From GWE2-42-39 sp942493345 (lineage in GTDB: Bacteria; Bacteroidota; Bacteroidia; Bacteroidales; Prolixibacteraceae), in contig OW818695.1 in NCBI GenBank assembly GCA_942493345.1, positions 1,240,001-1,304,000 on the forward strand: a stretch of 64,000 nucleotides of DNA, given 5' to 3'. The notes below the pieces were generated by a model. It saw only the letters and a list, made by a program, of their open reading frames with translations, had not been told where the DNA came from and did no database searches. Below, one piece after another: positions 35,178 to 44,073 of this stretch. Both the position numbers and the translations under genes were made by a program. How positions within the stretch are numbered: position 1 is the first letter of the stretch; every line of letters begins with the position of its first letter.

Positions 35178-36761
35178 TTATAACAAACTCAATATCTGCA
35201 CTACAATAATCAACAAAACCATTGCAATCGGGTAAACCGTTGCATAGGCAATGGATGGCGCATTGGTGTCGGTCATTGAGTCGACGGCAGCCAACCCGGG
35301 AGTGCTGGTCATACCTCCGGTCAGTGTTCCTAAAAACGACAGGAAATTTGTTTTCAGGAAAAAGTGGGCAATCACAGTTGCAACAATCATCGGTAACAGG
35401 GTAATTACTGCACCGATTGCAAATAAACCAAATCCATAGGTTTGAAATGTTTCAACCATATTCGCTCCGGCACTGGAACCAACTGCTGCAAGAAAAAACA
35501 GCAACCCAAGTTGGCGTAGCAATTGGTTGGCAGCGCCGGTCATGGTCCACAGAACAGGACCTGTTTTGCCGATACGCCCCAGAATTAAAGCGGTGAATAA
35601 GATACCGCCGGTTAGTCCAAGTTTGAAATTAAAAGAGCCGAAATTCAGGCTGATTTGCCCGATCAGTATTCCGATGATAATTCCTAATGCGATGGGCAGG
35701 AAGTCGGTATCGGAAAGTTTGCGGTCGTCGTTTCCGAAAATTTTTGCTACCTGCTCAAGGCTTTCCTTACTCCCGGCAATCATCAGTTTGTCGGCAAACT
35801 GAATTTTAAAATCAGGAGTTGGCGAAATAACAATCCCAGAACGGCGGATGCGGGTAATCGTGGCATTGTAAGTATTCAGCAGATTCATCTGGGCGATCGT
35901 TTTGTTTACCACTTCCTTGTTGGTTACCATGATGAAAGAAACTTCGTATTTATTGCTCAGCGGAATTTCAAAATCGGTTTCAGGACCAATGAGCAGTTTA
36001 ACCTGATCCAGTGCGCTTTCGGTCCCAACAGCTTTAATAATATCGCCTTTATAAAGAATCGACCCAGGAGTTGGAGTTACAGCAGTCCCGTCGTGCATGA
36101 TGCGCGAAATAACCGCCTTGGTCATCTGCCGGAACCGAAGTTCCCCGATCGATTTTCCTGTAACATTTGCATTGTCAACTACAAAATTCTTTTTCACAAC
36201 TTCTGGGAACCCTTCCTCCTGTTCATTTTTGTAATCTTCTTCCACTTTCCGGATGTTGACATCCATGAATCTGGGCAATAATTTCACAAATAAAATTACG
36301 CCAATAACACCAAACGGGTAACCAATACCATATCCAATGGAAGCCAGCGGCGAGCCGGTCGTGTCGATGGCGGCAGCCAACCCCGGAGTACTGGTCAGTG
36401 CACCGGTGAGCAGACCGATGCAAATATTTTTATCAATGTCAAATATCCGGAAGAAAATATAAGTTACCAAACCGGAAGTCAGGATCAATGCCACGGTCAG
36501 CAGAGCCAATGTCCGTCCGTTCTTTTTAAACGATTCGAAAAAACCTGGTCCGGACTGAATACCAATGGTGAAAATAAAAAGCACCAGCCCGAGATACTGA
36601 AAATCGTTGGGAATAACTACCCCGAAATGACCAAAAACAAGAGCCACAAAAATTACAGCTGAAACATCGAGCGAAATACTGGCAATTTTCAGCCTTCCGA
36701 TCATAAATCCAAAAGCAATAATCAGAAAAAGAACAAAATAGGTGTTTGTCAGAAATTCCAT
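35178..36761 (-). CDS. AspT/YidE-type putative transporter with TrkA-C domains
   Basis: A 527-residue protein made of two related membrane halves (each about five or six helices) around two RCK_C/TrkA-C regulatory domains near residues 200-360 (VTGKSIGELRFRQM, then KYEVSFIMVTNKEVVNKTIA). The repeated motif STPGLAAA(I/V)D occurs in both halves, at about residues 128 and 490, as in aspartate:alanine exchangers and E. coli YidE/YbjL. The solute is not known for this branch. It is transcribed alone, convergent with the permease gene. Confidence 0.87.
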   Translation of the reverse strand: MEFLTNTYFVLFLIIAFGFMIGRLKIASISLDVSAVIFVALVFGHFGVVIPNDFQYLGLVLFIFTIGIQSGPGFFESFKKNGRTLALLTVALILTSGLVTYIFFRIFDIDKNICIGLLTGALTSTPGLAAAIDTTGSPLASIGYGIGYPFGVIGVILFVKLLPRFMDVNIRKVEEDYKNEQEEGFPEVVKKNFVVDNANVTGKSIGELRFRQMTKAVISRIMHDGTAVTPTPGSILYKGDIIKAVGTESALDQVKLLIGPETDFEIPLSNKYEVSFIMVTNKEVVNKTIAQMNLLNTYNATITRIRRSGIVISPTPDFKIQFADKLMIAGSKESLEQVAKIFGNDDRKLSDTDFLPIALGIIIGILIGQISLNFGSFNFKLGLTGGILFTALILGRIGKTGPVLWTMTGAANQLLRQLGLLFFLAAVGSSAGANMVETFQTYGFGLFAIGAVITLLPMIVATVIAHFFLKTNFLSFLGTLTGGMTSTPGLAAVDSMTDTNAPSIAYATVYPIAMVLLIIVVQILSLL

Positions 36762-36868
36762 ATCCTAGAAGTTAAGGTTACAAAATTATGGAACTTTTTA
36801 TGCAGTAACAGTAATTTTTGAAATTATCTGCTGTATGTTAATCCAACAAATCCTTTCGATTCCGATTT

Positions 36869-37576
36869 TTATTTCAGAAGAAAGCCCAGATTTCCTCCAA
36901 CTTCAATTTCTTCGGGCAAATTCCCTTTTTTGAAAATTCGTGCAGGCAATTTTCCAATCAGCTCCAATTTCTCATTTTCGTATTTCAGCATGGTTCCTTC
37001 GCGCAGGCCAACTACATATATTTCAGGATTGATTTCCAGGAATTCTTCAATTCGCTGTTCGCGGGTTTCGCCGCCATGCCCTTCCGGATTTTTATCGAGA
37101 TAATGCGGATTGATCTGAAACGGCACAAGGTTCATGCAATCGAAACCTTTCGGGTCGACAATCGGCATGTCGTTGGTGGTACGCAACGTCGGGCAGGCCA
37201 CGTTTGACCCGGCGCTCCATCCGATGTACGGAATTCCTTCCAGAATACGCTTTCGGATCGCGTCAATCAGGTTCTGGTCTCTCATGGTCCGCACCAACTG
37301 CCAGGTATTTCCGCCACCCACAACAATCGCTTCGGCCTCTTCAACCGCTTTTACCGGGTCGGAAAAATGATGGATGCTTTTCACATGATGCCCGATTTCG
37401 CTGAACCGTTCTTCCACTTTTCGTTCGTATTCATCGTACGAAAACGTGACGGCTGCAAACGGGATAAAAACTGCGGAAACCGGCTTCTGACCCAGAAATT
37501 TCTGAATTTCGAATTTCGGATAATTCAGGTAGGCCTCTCCCTGCATCGTGGAATTGCTGATCAGTAAAAGTCTCAT
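36869..37576 (-). CDS. pepE: Dipeptidase E (aspartyl dipeptidase)
   Basis: 235 residues from the ATG at 37576 (MRLLLISNSTMQGEAYL), close to E. coli PepE in length. The frame stays open ~63 codons further upstream, but that stretch overlaps a decayed beta-barrel gene and is not part of this protein. It is a Ser peptidase of family S51 that releases N-terminal Asp from dipeptides. The nucleophile elbow is GWSAGSNVAC near residue 120; VVGGGNTWQLV and FQINPHYLD are conserved. It works in the cytoplasm. Confidence 0.92.
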   Translation of the reverse strand: MRLLLISNSTMQGEAYLNYPKFEIQKFLGQKPVSAVFIPFAAVTFSYDEYERKVEERFSEIGHHVKSIHHFSDPVKAVEEAEAIVVGGGNTWQLVRTMRDQNLIDAIRKRILEGIPYIGWSAGSNVACPTLRTTNDMPIVDPKGFDCMNLVPFQINPHYLDKNPEGHGGETREQRIEEFLEINPEIYVVGLREGTMLKYENEKLELIGKLPARIFKKGNLPEEIEVGGNLGFLLK

Positions 37577-37631
37577 GTTTTCAGGGTTAAATTCTTTTAT
37601 CAAAAGAAAGGAAAAAAGGAACCGGAAACAA

Positions 37632-37760
37632 TCAAAAACTAAACAAATAAATTCCGACCGTGTACGGATAAAACACGGGCCCTTTGTCTTTCCTGAAAAG
37701 CGGAACCAGGTCGTACGAGGCAAAAACATTGACCCAACAAAACCTTTCTGCCCTTCAGAA
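37632..37760 (-). pseudogene. C-terminal remnant of a beta-barrel protein gene
   Basis: One frame of the minus strand reads VNVFASYDLVPLFRKDKGPV then FYPYTVGIYLFSF and stops at 37634-37632. The intact neighbour at 37901-38830 ends ISLYASYNLSPLFKEDKGPE then LTPFTIGISLINF. The match covers about 31 residues and then fades into a TGA codon, so this is the tail of a tandem duplicate. The promoter and leader of pepE now lie in or beside it. Confidence 0.8.
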
Positions 37761-37846
37761 TACAAACTGTAATTTGGTGGTAGCTGCCTGAAAATAATTC
37801 TGGTATCGCTTCATGACAGGCATTGCAAAGTTAATACGTGAAACGC

Positions 37847-37882
37847 AAGAAAGAGCTTACCGTATCCGATAAACTCTTTCTT
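37847..37882 (-). terminator. Hairpin after the beta-barrel protein gene
   Basis: AAGAAAGAG at 37847-37855 pairs perfectly with CTCTTTCTT at 37874-37882. It is 19 bases past the stop of the minus-strand gene, with a moderately T-rich tail on that strand. Confidence 0.55.
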
Positions 37883-37900
37883 CCTGACTTTAAGGTTTTT

Positions 37901-38830
37901 TTAGAAATTAATCAGGCTAATTCCAATGGTAAACGGGGTCAGTTCCGGTCCTTTGTCTTCTTTGAAAAGTGGCGACAGGTTGTATGATGCATAAAGGCTG
38001 ATATCTTTCAATCCGACCTTGCAAATTGCAGCATATTTAAATGGGTTGATATTAAAACCGCCCCGTTCCTTTTCTTTTTTATCGTCCCATTTTACTTTGG
38101 TGTGCGAACCAATATTTAACCCCCCGATAATTCCTCCTGAAACAAATAATTTATTGGAACCATTGTTTACCGGAACCTGAAATTCCAACATCAACGGGAC
38201 GGTGAGGTACGCAACGGTGAGTTTCGATTTCTCGTAACTATCGGCAGGGAAGAGCGCCAGAGGTTCGATTATTCCGTCAACCTTTCGAATGGTGTACGGA
38301 CTTTCGAACTTATAATTGTTGTATGAAACTCCCATCCCAGTTACCAGTCCAATGTTGTTTTTACATTTCTGCAACCCGATGTTGTATTCAATAAAGTTCA
38401 GATTCACTTCCAATGATTTAGACTGATTGAGTTCCATAAATTCGAGACCGTCGTACCGGCTGTAGTCTTCGTCGGTGAATCCATTTACTCCGAGTTCGAA
38501 CCCGGCCCAGTGCCCATTGAATTTATTCCCGTCGTTTTCGGCCTCATCGTCTTCTGCATCCGGTTTTTTTATGTCAACATGATTATCGTTTCCCGACTCA
38601 ATAATGATGATCTCTTTTTTTCCCATGCGGATGGTGGTGGTATCGGTTCTTGCTTTTCCAATTGCTTCGGTATCAGCAACAATCGAAACATCAACTGTTT
38701 CGGTAATTTCAGGTTTTTTCTCCGCAACTGGGTCTTGTGCGGCTTCTTGTGCTGAAAGGGTATTCAAGCTGAAAGCGATTAAGATAATTGTAGCAAAAGT
38801 TTTCATGGTATTCATTGTTTTCTGTTTCAT
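37901..38830 (-). CDS. Outer-membrane beta-barrel protein (PorT/OMP_b-brl type)
   Basis: A 309-residue exported protein with a signal peptide ending near LNTLSAQ. Residues 25-110 are an acidic, low-complexity linker (PEITETVDVSIVADTEA; DAEDDEAENDGNKF). From WAGFELGVNGFTDEDYSRYD onward, alternating aromatic and polar strands end with aromatic Phe, the pattern of an eight-stranded or larger barrel. The ECF sigma factor and anti-sigma-like genes lie upstream on the same strand, so envelope stress control is plausible. No specific function is known. A decayed duplicate of its end is present nearby. Confidence 0.8.
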   Translation of the reverse strand: MKQKTMNTMKTFATIILIAFSLNTLSAQEAAQDPVAEKKPEITETVDVSIVADTEAIGKARTDTTTIRMGKKEIIIIESGNDNHVDIKKPDAEDDEAENDGNKFNGHWAGFELGVNGFTDEDYSRYDGLEFMELNQSKSLEVNLNFIEYNIGLQKCKNNIGLVTGMGVSYNNYKFESPYTIRKVDGIIEPLALFPADSYEKSKLTVAYLTVPLMLEFQVPVNNGSNKLFVSGGIIGGLNIGSHTKVKWDDKKEKERGGFNINPFKYAAICKVGLKDISLYASYNLSPLFKEDKGPELTPFTIGISLINF

Positions 38831-38891
38831 GACTTTAAATTTAAAATTTCTCCTCTGACGGATCAGCTTTCCGGAAAGTTACAGATGACAT

Positions 38892-39911
38892 TTATTTTTT
38901 TACCGGAATTGAAAATGCAAGCAGTCGGGTATCAAAACTGATTTTTGAAACTTTCCCTTCCTCGGTTTCATACTGAATCCTGTTTCCGCTGATATTACCG
39001 GCCAAATTGAGGCCCGATTCAATCAGCGATTTATCTTTCCGTTTAATTTTAAAGACTTTCTCGGCAAGGTAACTGTCGATGGTATAATATTTTGATTTTA
39101 AAAATTTTTCTTCTGTTGTTGCCGGGATTGCAAATTCTACATTTTCACGAACCGGTTCAACCGTTTGTAGCGGAGCAATGATCGGGCGAAGCGTTTCAAC
39201 GATCTCCGGTTCGCGCGTCATTGCCAGAGTTTGATTGGGTTCGACAATTTTTGGCGACGCCACGTTAGTTTCTTCTTCCTTCATTTCTGAACCCGGATTT
39301 TTAGTTTGTTCAAGAACTATCACTTCTGCAATTTCCTGCTTTTCTTCCTGAATTATTTTTTTTGTCGCTATCGGTTCTTCTTGTTTTTGAACTAATTTTT
39401 CAGGCTGAAGGATCGTTTCATCCTGTTGGCTAAAATTGGAAACTGTCCAGAACGTAACGGCCAGCAAAAGGACTGCCGCTATCCGCGATCCCCAGTAAAT
39501 CAATTGTCGCGAAAAGCCGCGACGATATAATTTTTCTTTTGCCGGAAACACAATTGTTTCGTCGACTTGCAACCGGGTTCTCAGCAGAAGATCAAGTTCT
39601 TTGGCCTGTTCGGGATGAAAATCGAAATGTTTCAGAAATAAATTACGGTCGAGTTCCGAAAGGTCGCCTTCCATGTAGGCAACAGCCGTAAAATCTTCGG
39701 TTTTTTGTTGTCCGGTTTTGTAAAGCAATTTTTTGTTATCGAAATGGATTTGTTTTTCAGGCAATTTTAAGTTTTCAATACCTGCCAGTTCTTCTTTTAA
39801 ATCCGGGTTTTGTTCGATAAAATCCAGGAACCGGTCGATTTTTTTTCCTTCCAGTTTCCCGTCAAGGTAATCCAGGAAGAATATTTCGTAGTTTTTTCTG
39901 CTGATTTCCAT
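38892..39911 (-). CDS. Membrane protein, probable anti-sigma factor
   Basis: 339 residues from the ATG at 39911 (MEISRKNYEIFFLDYLDGKL), one base after the sigma factor stop. A cytoplasmic N-terminal part of about 140 residues contains two short helical segments that resemble zinc-less anti-sigma domains (YEIFFLDYLDGKLEG and VAYMEGDLSELDRNLFLKHF). A membrane helix (SRIAAVLLLAVTFWTVSNF) lies near residue 155, and a Pro/Glu-rich periplasmic tail follows. The plan and position fit a sigma-regulating membrane protein. The family is not otherwise recognised, and the periplasmic part has no named domain. Confidence 0.6.
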   Translation of the reverse strand: MEISRKNYEIFFLDYLDGKLEGKKIDRFLDFIEQNPDLKEELAGIENLKLPEKQIHFDNKKLLYKTGQQKTEDFTAVAYMEGDLSELDRNLFLKHFDFHPEQAKELDLLLRTRLQVDETIVFPAKEKLYRRGFSRQLIYWGSRIAAVLLLAVTFWTVSNFSQQDETILQPEKLVQKQEEPIATKKIIQEEKQEIAEVIVLEQTKNPGSEMKEEETNVASPKIVEPNQTLAMTREPEIVETLRPIIAPLQTVEPVRENVEFAIPATTEEKFLKSKYYTIDSYLAEKVFKIKRKDKSLIESGLNLAGNISGNRIQYETEEGKVSKISFDTRLLAFSIPVKK

Positions 39912-39912
39912 C

Positions 39913-40398
39913 TTACACCAATACTTCAATTTTACCAATCACATTTTTCAGAAAAACACGTCCCCGGTAAATATAAACTTTTACCTGCGACTCGGTTAAA
40001 GAGGCAATTTGCGCGATTTCGTCGTACGAATATCCTTCGTAATCGCGCAAAAGAACGACCATCCGTTGTATTTCGGGTAATTGGGCAAGCGCCTTGTCGA
40101 GTACCTCACCCAGATCGGAATATTGTTCGAAATGAATATCTTCAGGCAGTTGGTAATCTTCCACAATGCTCATCCGCTGTTCCTTCCGGATAACGTCGAT
40201 CATGGTGTGATAAGCCATCGAAAACAAGTACGACTTTACTTTTGCAGAATCTACATTACCGACGTTTCGCCATAGTTTCTCGTAACAATCCTGAACAATA
40301 TCACGCGCCCGTTCTTCGTCCCGGAGGTTTTTCAGAATAAAACGGTAGATGCGGTCTGAAAACTGGTCAACTGACTGATTGTATTCATTAACGGTCAT
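39913..40398 (-). CDS. ECF RNA polymerase sigma factor
   Basis: A 161-residue sigma-70 family protein. Region 2 is FILKNLRDEERARDIVQDCYEKLW, with SYLFSMAYHTMIDVIRK binding the -10 element. Region 4 is LPEIQRMVVLLRDYEGYSYDEIAQI and ends in the recognition helix SLTESQVKVYIYRGRVFLK. It is encoded directly before the anti-sigma-like membrane protein. It probably controls this operon and envelope genes including the adjacent beta-barrel gene. Confidence 0.92.
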   Translation of the reverse strand: MTVNEYNQSVDQFSDRIYRFILKNLRDEERARDIVQDCYEKLWRNVGNVDSAKVKSYLFSMAYHTMIDVIRKEQRMSIVEDYQLPEDIHFEQYSDLGEVLDKALAQLPEIQRMVVLLRDYEGYSYDEIAQIASLTESQVKVYIYRGRVFLKNVIGKIEVLV

Positions 40399-40436
40399 AA
40401 TGGTTTGAACCTTCGTACACCGCTATGACGCTTTTG

Positions 40437-42071
40437 TCACCGATTTGTTACAGGCTGTTTCATGAATTTTGGAGCAGGCTGTTTCGAAACCTCAACAGCT
40501 TTCAGTAACGTATTGTCTATTTGCATGATGATTGGGTAGAAACCTTCCTCTCCGAAAATATTTCGGGCAATGTAGGCTTTCAGTTGCACATCCAATATTT
40601 TTTCTGAAATGCGCAATCCTTCTGCATCTTTGGGGACTCCATTGCGGGCAGCGTATGCAACAAAGTCAACCAGAATATTTTTTTCTGAAAGATCTTTTTC
40701 GAGCGCTGTTGCTGTTTTTAGTTTTTTCAGTTGATCGCGGTGCAGGTCGGCATAATCAAGCGAATACGTATAAATCAGCCGCTTTTGAATAAGTTTTGAA
40801 AAATAATCGGAATAACCGGTGGTGTCGGCCGGAACAAAATAGTCGGGCATGATTCCGCCGCCGCCGTAAACAGTCCGTCCGTGCAAGGTTTTATAACTGA
40901 GTGAATCGGGCATGTGAATGCTGTCGGCCTCCTGGAATTCGCCGTGTACCATGCGTTTCATGATGTCCTGGTAGTATTCGTCGGTCCCGTTTTTGTAGGA
41001 CTTCTGAATACAGCGACCGCTGGGTGTGTAATATCTCGAAACGGTAAGGCGCAGCGCTGAGCCATCCATTAGTGGAATTTGTTCCTGAACCAGCCCTTTC
41101 CCGAACGAACGGCGTCCGACTACCCAGCCACGGTCGTTGTCCTGAATGGCGCCGGCAAATATTTCGCTGGCCGAAGCCGAAAAATCATCGATCAGTACGA
41201 CAATGTCTTTATCTGTCAATCTGCCTTTTTCCGAAGCATTGTAAGTTTTTCGGGGTTGCGAATTTCCTTCGGTATACAGGATTGCTTCACCTCCTTCCAA
41301 AAATTCGTTCACCATGCGGATGACAGCGCCCAGATATCCGCCGGGATTTCCACGCAAATCGATAATTACTTTTTGCATACCTTCTTTTCCCAGTTTCTGA
41401 AGGGCTTCCATAAATTCTTCATAGGTTCGTTCGCCAAAGCGGCTTACTTTTATATAGCCGGTAATATTGTCAATCATGTAACTCACATCAACACTATAAA
41501 TTGGTATGTCGCCGCGAACAATATCATAATTAATCAGGTCGTGTATGCTTCGGCGTTTGATGCCTACTTTTACATGTGTCCCTTTTTCACCGCGAAGCAG
41601 GCTCATTACTTTTTCGTTGTCAACCTTAACCCCGGCAATAATGCTGTCGTTCACGGTAACAATGCGGTCGCCCGGAAGGAGTCCCAATTTATGCGAAGGC
41701 CCGCCCGAAACAACATCGACTACCATCACGGTGTCGTTCTGAACGGAAAACTGTACGCCGATGCCGCTGAAATTTCCGGTCATTTCTTCGGTAACTTCCT
41801 GCATATCTTTTGCCGGAATGTATGTTGTATGCGGGTCGAGATTTTTCAACAGGCCGGGGATGGCTTCTTCTACCAGCTGATCTATTGAAACGGAATCGAC
41901 ATAGGCATTTGCGATCAGGTCGACAATTGCGCTCAGTTTATTCGATTTTGAAAGACTGAAGTTTTCGCGTTGTTGGCTGGTTCCTGAATTTAATCTGTTT
42001 CCTAGTAAAATGCCGATAATCAAGGCCAAAGCCAATAATACCGGCATGTATATTGTTATTTTGTTTTTCAT
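40437..42071 (-). CDS. S41 family C-terminal processing protease
   Basis: 544 residues from the ATG at 42071 (MKNKITIYMPVLLALALIIG). An N-terminal membrane anchor or signal is followed by a PDZ domain (GIGVQFSVQNDTVMVVDVVSGGPSHKLGL region, about residues 85-165) and the S41 peptidase core. The catalytic Ser is in LIDDFSASASEIFAGA and the Lys in SFGKGLVQEQ, as in Tsp/Prc and CtpA. These periplasmic proteases recognise non-polar C-termini and degrade or mature envelope proteins. It starts eight bases after the deaminase gene and is probably cotranscribed with it. Confidence 0.92.
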   Translation of the reverse strand: MKNKITIYMPVLLALALIIGILLGNRLNSGTSQQRENFSLSKSNKLSAIVDLIANAYVDSVSIDQLVEEAIPGLLKNLDPHTTYIPAKDMQEVTEEMTGNFSGIGVQFSVQNDTVMVVDVVSGGPSHKLGLLPGDRIVTVNDSIIAGVKVDNEKVMSLLRGEKGTHVKVGIKRRSIHDLINYDIVRGDIPIYSVDVSYMIDNITGYIKVSRFGERTYEEFMEALQKLGKEGMQKVIIDLRGNPGGYLGAVIRMVNEFLEGGEAILYTEGNSQPRKTYNASEKGRLTDKDIVVLIDDFSASASEIFAGAIQDNDRGWVVGRRSFGKGLVQEQIPLMDGSALRLTVSRYYTPSGRCIQKSYKNGTDEYYQDIMKRMVHGEFQEADSIHMPDSLSYKTLHGRTVYGGGGIMPDYFVPADTTGYSDYFSKLIQKRLIYTYSLDYADLHRDQLKKLKTATALEKDLSEKNILVDFVAYAARNGVPKDAEGLRISEKILDVQLKAYIARNIFGEEGFYPIIMQIDNTLLKAVEVSKQPAPKFMKQPVTNR

Positions 42072-42078
42072 TCGTCGT

Positions 42079-42525
42079 TTAATTTTCTTCGTCCAGGTCA
42101 ACTTGAACAACTTCGATGGCGGCTCTTTTTAATAAGTTGATGCCATCTTCCAACCGGTAATTATCAGCAAAAATAACCCGTTTAATCCCGGCCTGGATAA
42201 TCAGTTTGGCACATTCCAAGCAAGGAGAAGACGTTACGTACAAAGTCGCCCCGTTGCTGCTGTTGTTCGATTTTGCCACTTTGGTAATGGCGTTGGCTTC
42301 GGCATGCAATACGTAGGGTTTCGATTTATTTTCTTCGTCCTCGCACTGATTTTCAAAACCTACCGGGGTTCCATTGTATCCATCCGAAATGATCATTTTA
42401 TCTTTCACCAGCAACGCTCCAACCTGACGCCTTTTGCAATACGAATTTTCGGCCCAGATTTGGGCCATTTTTAAATACCGCCGATCCAGTAAAAGCTGCT
42501 TATTATTATTTGTGTGATGTTCCAT
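42079..42525 (-). CDS. Deoxycytidylate deaminase family protein
   Basis: 148 residues from the ATG at 42525 (MEHHTNNNKQLLLDRRYLKM). The zinc site is HAEANAI plus SSPCLECAKLI, the HAE-PCxxC pattern of cytidine deaminases. The N-terminal GALLVKDKMIISDGYNGTP is typical of dCMP deaminase, which makes dUMP for thymidylate synthesis; ComE-type competence proteins are close relatives. A TACATTTG box at 42551-42544 is a candidate -7 promoter element for it and the S41 protease. Confidence 0.9.
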   Translation of the reverse strand: MEHHTNNNKQLLLDRRYLKMAQIWAENSYCKRRQVGALLVKDKMIISDGYNGTPVGFENQCEDEENKSKPYVLHAEANAITKVAKSNNSSNGATLYVTSSPCLECAKLIIQAGIKRVIFADNYRLEDGINLLKRAAIEVVQVDLDEEN

Positions 42526-42630
42526 TTTATAAAAAATTGAATGCAAATGTAATCATGATGAGTATCACTTTTTAGAATCAAATACAAAAACCTTTTGAGG
42601 ATGGAAAGAATAAATGCAAACAGGGTAGGG

Positions 42631-43008
42631 TTATTGTTTTTCCAAGTATTTCTTTACAATTGTAAGCAGATCGTTCGATTTTATGGGTTTTGAGAGGTAA
42701 TCATCACACCCGGCTTGAAGCGCTTTCTCACGGTCGTCGGCCATTGCAAAAGCAGTTTGTGCAATAACAGGGATATTTGGGTTGATAATTTTTATTGCTT
42801 TTGTTGCTTCAAATCCATTCATGTCGGGCATCTGTAAATCCATTAAAACCAAGTCGATGTTTTGGTCTTGAAAAATGGCTACTGCTTCTGTTCCGTTTTT
42901 TGCCCAGAATATTTTTGCATCGATTTTGCTTAACACTGCATTCAGATAAAGGAAGTTCGATTCCACGTCTTCAGCAATCAGAATTTGAGGTTTTATGTTT
43001 TCGTCCAT
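42631..43008 (-). CDS. Stand-alone CheY-like response regulator
   Basis: A 125-residue receiver domain with no output domain. The acidic pair is in LIAEDVESN, the phosphorylated Asp in LVLMDLQMPDMNG near residue 57, and the Lys in DDYLSKPIKSND. No histidine kinase is adjacent. Such single receivers, with the LQMPDMNG style typical of hybrid-kinase receivers, may have separated from a hybrid kinase or may serve as phosphate shuttles. The partner is unknown. Confidence 0.9.
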   Translation of the reverse strand: MDENIKPQILIAEDVESNFLYLNAVLSKIDAKIFWAKNGTEAVAIFQDQNIDLVLMDLQMPDMNGFEATKAIKIINPNIPVIAQTAFAMADDREKALQAGCDDYLSKPIKSNDLLTIVKKYLEKQ

Positions 43009-43140
43009 CCTAAAAAAATTAGCAATTATTCGAAGGTCTAAATATATTGAAACAATCAGATATATACCAGTTTTTGAAGAGATAAAATTGAGAGATGGAA
43101 GTATTTTTATAAACGTAATTTATTTTGTAATTTCTTTATA

Positions 43141-43176
43141 AAAAAACCCGCTCAACATTTTGTGTTAAGCGGGCTT
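43141..43176 (-). terminator. Terminator of the tRNA-Leu gene
   Basis: On the minus strand AAGCCCGCTTAACAC pairs with GTTGAGCGGG and is followed by a T run. It lies directly after the tRNA 3' end. Confidence 0.85.
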
Positions 43177-43180
43177 CCTG

Positions 43181-43264
43181 TACCCGGGGCGGGAATCGAA
43201 CCCGCACGATATTGCTATCACTGGATTTTGAGTCCAGCGCGTCTACCAATTCCGCCACCCGGGC
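43181..43264 (-). tRNA. tRNA-Leu (anticodon CAA)
   Basis: The minus strand folds as an 84-base class II tRNA. The acceptor GCCCGGG pairs with CCCGGGT and the discriminator is A. The anticodon stem CTGGA/TCCAG encloses the loop CTCAAAA, giving anticodon CAA for UUG codons. A long variable arm (GTGATAGCAATATCGTG region) and TTCGATTC T-loop follow. CCA is not encoded. Confidence 0.95.
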
Positions 43265-43354
43265 AACTTTATTGTAGACAGGGCTGCAAAATTAATGGAA
43301 ATTTCTTTTGTGCAAAACAAATTGTCCAAAAAATACCGGTTCGATAGACGTAAT

Positions 43355-43894
43355 TTACTCTTTGATTGCCAACTGCCTGTTTACCAAAGTATTTTCGAAC
43401 TGGACAGTGCCGTCAGGATGATAAATTGTCACGGTTGAAAGATTTTTATTCATTTCTGCAACCTTGATGAATTTTTCATTTTGTTCGAGCCATAAGCTAC
43501 GGTCTTTGCTGTCAATTTTCAGCCGTACCGACTTTCCTTTTTCGGGGCCGTCAATTGCTGTAATGGTGTAATGATTCCGGGTAGCAGTAACTTTGTACGT
43601 GCCATTTTCGTTGGTAACAATTTTTTCACTTGATTCCCCATTTTTCATTGAAACCGGATTGCTTCCCGTCCAAAACTCAATGGTATTCAGAATAACTGCA
43701 TCGATCGTCACTGAAACTCCATATACCGGGATAACATTAAGACCAAAAAAAACGAGAGAATTTACCCATTTGTCACCCAAAGAACCGTTCCAGTCATACA
43801 GGTTTTGTGTTAGGCGGAAAGGTCCGTAGCAACTAGTCATTCCTAAGCTAAAAATCAGGACAACCGTCATTAGTTTTACTTTTAGATTTTTCAT
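43355..43894 (-). CDS. DUF3332 family protein, exported
   Basis: A 179-residue protein with a lipobox-like N-terminus (FSLGMTSCYGPFRLT). TQNLYDWNGSLGDKWVNSLVFF and the following hydrophobic PVYGVSVTIDAVILNTIEFWTGSNP match DUF3332 proteins, small envelope proteins of unknown function in Bacteroidota and some Proteobacteria. The second half is a beta-rich domain (YKVTATRNHYTITAI). It is transcribed alone, behind a promoter at 43922-43953. Confidence 0.8.
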   Translation of the reverse strand: MKNLKVKLMTVVLIFSLGMTSCYGPFRLTQNLYDWNGSLGDKWVNSLVFFGLNVIPVYGVSVTIDAVILNTIEFWTGSNPVSMKNGESSEKIVTNENGTYKVTATRNHYTITAIDGPEKGKSVRLKIDSKDRSLWLEQNEKFIKVAEMNKNLSTVTIYHPDGTVQFENTLVNRQLAIKE

Positions 43895-43921
43895 TTTTTT
43901 TCATTTTTATTGTATGTATAA

Positions 43922-43953
43922 CAAATATAACCGATTATTTGCCCGAAGTCAAC
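43922..43953 (-). promoter_or_regulatory. Candidate promoter of the DUF3332 gene
   Basis: On the minus strand TTGAC lies about 18 bases before TATATTTG (43929-43922), close to the Bacteroidota consensus. It leaves a leader of about 25 bases. Confidence 0.4.
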
Positions 43954-44073
43954 CCATTGGAGAAAAGACATACGAACATTTTATGATTAGTATTTCTAAA
44001 AACTTTGTAAGCTTGAACAACAATTTTTTTTACCTTAGCCCGGAACATCAACACCGAAGCTTATTTACCATTG

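Noticed and set aside
37577..37765. Longer N-terminus for PepE
   Set aside because: The extra 63 codons overlap a beta-barrel gene remnant in another frame and are not PepE-like; the ATG at 37576 gives normal length.
41079..41888. 269-codon open frame opposite the S41 protease
   Set aside because: Antisense shadow; the protease has full catalytic motifs on the other strand.
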